Below, piece after piece: positions 4,740 through 7,177 of a stretch of 7,177 nt of DNA (position 1 is its first letter; each line of letters starts with the position of its first letter). The translations under genes and the position numbers were made by a program. This DNA comes from Nitrososphaeraceae archaeon (lineage in GTDB: Archaea; Thermoproteota; Nitrososphaeria; Nitrososphaerales; Nitrosopumilaceae). The stretch lies in assembly GCA_025922755.1 (NCBI GenBank), contig JAICHE010000054.1, positions 1-7,177 of the forward strand. Direction: 5' to 3'. The notes beneath the pieces were generated by a model, which saw only the letters and a list, made by a program, of their open reading frames with translations, was not told the origin of the DNA and made no database searches.

Positions 4740-7177
4740 TTGGCTATTTTTAGAAATACTTGCTTTTTTGTTTTGTTTTTGGTTTTTTTGATATCCTTCT
4801 CTGCTACCACTCCATCTTTTGGAGATCTAGATACTGACGGCGATGGTTTGTCAGATACTGCAGAGATAGATATTGGGACTTCTCCTTCAAATGCTGATAC
4901 TGATAACGATGATTTGGATGATTATCAAGAGGTGATTCTTACAGGTACCGATCCAACCAATGGTGATACTGACGGTGATGGTATGTCTGATGGAAATGAA
5001 CTAACTTTAGGATTTGATCCATTGGATTCAAACTCTTCTTTTACAAAGATAGTATATGACACAGCGTTTGACTGGAGGATGCCAGAAAGATTTGGATTGG
5101 ATGAAAATAGTGATGGTCTGATTGATTATTTTACAGACTTTGATTCGGTCAATCCATCTGGCTGGAAAGTACAATTTGATGCATGTTCCTTATTGGATAA
5201 GGACCCCACGATAACCACCTTTGAATGGTTAATTGAGGAACAAAATTTTGAAACAAACTCATGCGATGATTTTTTTTATGTCTTTCCTTATGAAGGAATT
5301 TTTGAAGTGACTCTAAATACAACAAATTCTAACTCTAGTGAAAGTTATACTGAAAATGTACTTGTTCAGGATTTTCTAATTGTTTCATTTGGTGATTCTT
5401 ATGCATCAGGAGAGGGCTCTCCTGACATTTCGGTTAATGGAGCGTTAGTTGCAAAAAGGATTATAGATCTGAAATTTCAAATTGTTGATGCAAAAAATGA
5501 GATAGAACAAATAAAAAACAATATAGATAATTTACAAAACCAAAAAGATGATCTCGAAGATGACTTGCAAGTTTTTTTAGATCAGCTTAGTGATGCAGAT
5601 AAGATAGATATTGCAAAATGCCTTGCTCTACAAGAGATAATTGAAAGTACTCCTGGAAAAATTACATATTATCAAAGTTTGATTGATGCAGAAAAGGACA
5701 AGCCGTGGTACCAAAGAAATTATGTAAAAATTGCAACTTGGCAAGTGCAAAAGGCTTCTCTTGAAAAAATTCTTCTTGAGGCAACAGAATCTTTTAACTC
5801 TTTGAATTGTTTAACAAAATTAGATCAATTTAATGAATTAAGTGCCCAAATAATTACAATTAGAAATGACATTCTAAAAATTAAGCAAAATATTGAAAAT
5901 TTAATTATACAAAAAGACAACCTAGTCGACGATATCATACAAATAATTGATAACATAGAATCATTGCTTGATTTGTATGATCAAAGTTCTCCTCAGTGGC
6001 AAGATGAATCCTCTCACAGATCTGCAAAATCAGGTCATGCAAAAGCAGCATTGTGGCTAGAAAAAGCTGATCCTAGAACTTCTGTGACATTTGTTCATCA
6101 AGCGGTTTCAGGTTCTAAGACTATTGATATAAAAGATCAAATCACTGCTGCGAATAACCTGATAGGACAAAGGGAAGTAGACGGTGTTATTTTATCCATT
6201 GGTGGAAATGATGCAAGTTTTGCCAATATAATAGTAAAATGTGTGTCCTTTGAACCTTGTTTTGATCCTGACGCAGATAAAGAGCTTCTAGCAGATATAT
6301 GTGCATATGCAGAACTATTGCAAATTGATTTTGATTTTGATGGTGTGAATCTTCCAGATGAAATAAAACAGAAAATAGAAGACAAAATTGAATCTCAACT
6401 TAATGGGTTGATAGATGACCTAAATGCACTATGTGTCAAAACTTTCAAAGACATTCCTGAAAATGAAACAGCTGAAGATATTTTCTTTAAGGACCTCTAT
6501 GGTTTGGTAAAACCAATTTGTAATCAGGGTGTATTAGATCCTGAAACTGACAAGTGTGAAGAAGATTTGGCTTCTAAGGGTGATCCAATATGTACATTTG
6601 GTTCCTACAATCCGGATACAAATCAATGTGAGGAATTCTCCGAACCAATAATGTGTACTTCCTTTGGTCCTGGATGTGATGAGCTCTTATCCCGGTATGA
6701 CATTAATGTAAAAGACAAGTTAGCCACATTAAGTGGATTGATTCCAAATGGACAAGATGCTCCTCGTCTTGAAAGGGTTTATCATGTAGAATATGGTGAT
6801 GCCACAAAAGATGAAAATGGGCAATACTGTGACCCTGAAACTAATCCTCTAAGTCCTCCTTTTCTTTCTAAATCTGAACACATGTGGATTGATACTGTGA
6901 TGGAAACACAATTGAATAGAGAGGTTCAAAGAGCATCCGACGAATTTGGTTGGAATTATGTCACTGGAATATTTGATGAGTCTGGAAAACATGGTCTTTG
7001 TTCTACTGACTCTTGGATTGTGGGTTTGGAGGAGACCTTTTTTGTTCAAGAATTGGAGGGTAAAGCAATTGAAAGCCATTACGGTTTCATGATGTCCCTG
7101 CCACAGTTACAACCTGTATTTCAAGATCTTCAAGACGCAGGCCTTACTCTTCCGACTTATCAGATTAACCATTTATC
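4740..7177 (+). CDS. Secreted multidomain SGNH/GDSL hydrolase with calcium repeats and coiled-coil insertion (3' partial)
   Basis: The frame is open from TTG 4740 to the window edge (812 codons, no stop). TTG is the only plausible start: it follows an in-frame TAA by a few codons and begins a signal peptide (residues 1-22, hydrophobic FFVLFLVFLISFSA). Then: thrombospondin-3-type calcium repeats (DTDGDGLSD 31-39, DTDNDDLDD 53-61, DTDGDGMSD 77-84 region, weaker DENSDGLID 121-129); a PKD/Ig-like domain (about 141-208, Cys149/Cys175); SGNH block I FGDSYASGEG (217-226, Ser220 nucleophile); a coiled-coil insertion (about 232-415); the family motif WQDESSHRSA (420-429); block II VTFVHQAVSG (449-458); block III ILSIGGNDASF (484-494, Asn490); a Cys-rich insertion (about 564-700); and HGLCSTDSWI (751-760). 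Probably an extracellular esterase/lipase acting on lipid or acylated glycan; substrate unknown. The final Asp/His block is not recognisable before the end. Confidence 0.88.
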   Translation, partial: MAIFRNTCFFVLFLVFLISFSATTPSFGDLDTDGDGLSDTAEIDIGTSPSNADTDNDDLDDYQEVILTGTDPTNGDTDGDGMSDGNELTLGFDPLDSNSSFTKIVYDTAFDWRMPERFGLDENSDGLIDYFTDFDSVNPSGWKVQFDACSLLDKDPTITTFEWLIEEQNFETNSCDDFFYVFPYEGIFEVTLNTTNSNSSESYTENVLVQDFLIVSFGDSYASGEGSPDISVNGALVAKRIIDLKFQIVDAKNEIEQIKNNIDNLQNQKDDLEDDLQVFLDQLSDADKIDIAKCLALQEIIESTPGKITYYQSLIDAEKDKPWYQRNYVKIATWQVQKASLEKILLEATESFNSLNCLTKLDQFNELSAQIITIRNDILKIKQNIENLIIQKDNLVDDIIQIIDNIESLLDLYDQSSPQWQDESSHRSAKSGHAKAALWLEKADPRTSVTFVHQAVSGSKTIDIKDQITAANNLIGQREVDGVILSIGGNDASFANIIVKCVSFEPCFDPDADKELLADICAYAELLQIDFDFDGVNLPDEIKQKIEDKIESQLNGLIDDLNALCVKTFKDIPENETAEDIFFKDLYGLVKPICNQGVLDPETDKCEEDLASKGDPICTFGSYNPDTNQCEEFSEPIMCTSFGPGCDELLSRYDINVKDKLATLSGLIPNGQDAPRLERVYHVEYGDATKDENGQYCDPETNPLSPPFLSKSEHMWIDTVMETQLNREVQRASDEFGWNYVTGIFDESGKHGLCSTDSWIVGLEETFFVQELEGKAIESHYGFMMSLPQLQPVFQDLQDAGLTLPTYQINHL
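5433..5984 (+). other. Coiled-coil insertion inside the SGNH catalytic domain
   Basis: Codons 232-415 of the hydrolase. Two long heptad-like, Lys/Glu/Asp/Asn/Ile-rich segments (about 238-285 and 362-413) flank a middle part with Trp323, Trp334, Pro305 and Pro322 (about 290-355). Both arms contain similar wording: IKNNIDNLQNQKDDLEDD (258-275) and IKQNIENLIIQKDNLVDD (381-398). The two arms are therefore related, suggesting a duplication or an antiparallel hairpin projecting from the enzyme. Confidence 0.7.
6513..6638 (+). repeat. Tandem Cys-rich 16-residue repeat
   Basis: Within the hydrolase, residues 593-608 (ICNQGVLDPETDKCEE) and 617-632 (ICTFGSYNPDTNQCEE) are two copies of ICxxGxx[DN]P[ED]T[DN]xCEE with a start-to-start period of 24 residues. 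A third degenerate P-E-T-N occurs at YCDPETNP (696-703). Each copy has a Cys pair 12 residues apart, suggesting a small disulfide loop per repeat in this extracellular protein. Confidence 0.75.

Noticed and set aside
4849..4992. Repeated GATACTGA(C/T)GG(C/T)GATGGT-like DNA
   Set aside because: Not an independent DNA repeat or CRISPR; it is the coding sequence of the thrombospondin-3-type calcium repeats.
6137..6385. Minus-strand frame opposite the GGND region of the hydrolase
   Set aside because: Ser/Lys-rich antisense shadow; the plus frame carries conserved catalytic motifs here.
6849..7079. Minus-strand frame near the window end
   Set aside because: Antisense to the continuing hydrolase frame, no family signal.

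Overview
The window most likely comes from an ammonia-oxidising archaeon of the Nitrosopumilus/Nitrosarchaeum type (Thaumarchaeota/Nitrososphaerota). This is inferred from the strong A+T bias, archaeal TATA boxes placed so that several transcripts would be leaderless, T-tract terminators, and the gene families present: a 40-aa double-CxxC zinc ribbon, a roadblock-like small protein of a type I associate with Thaumarchaeota, tiny single-TM proteins, and a secreted SGNH hydrolase with calcium-binding repeats. No rRNA, tRNA, IS element or CRISPR array is visible.

Layout. 91-213 (+) is a tiny zinc-ribbon gene. 283-684 (-) is an HxlR-family regulator, read divergently from a compact (+) unit made of a 44-aa hydrophobic ORF (831-965) and a 105-aa small alpha/beta protein (967-1284). 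The 146-bp gap between them (685-830) carries three copies of AACTTACCT. One forms a perfect 11-bp inverted repeat that abuts the start of the 44-aa ORF. The copies are 32 and 65 bp apart, about three and six helical turns. The simplest reading is an autoregulated HxlR switch controlling both directions. After a hairpin/T-tract terminator comes a FAD-dependent monooxygenase/epoxidase-like gene (1446-2765, +), convergent with a polytopic UPF0104/LPG-synthase-TM-type membrane protein (2801-3739, -).

Next are two short (+) genes: a 138-aa roadblock-like protein (3917-4333) and a 36-aa single-TM protein (4401-4511). Both appear leaderless. Both carry an 11-bp motif TTANCACTAGR at nearly the same distance (57 and 58 nt) upstream of the ATG, and the second has an extra copy next to its TATA box. 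This suggests a shared regulator.

From 4740 to the window edge runs an incomplete secreted protein (at least 812 aa). In order it has a signal peptide, thrombospondin-type-3 calcium repeats, a PKD/Ig-like domain, and an SGNH/GDSL hydrolase domain. The hydrolase domain is split by a coiled-coil insertion of about 190 aa between block I (GDSYASGEG) and block II. A second, Cys-rich insertion with a tandem 16-residue repeat follows block III (GGND). This is the most unusual object in the window. The gene runs off the end, so the final catalytic block cannot be judged with certainty.
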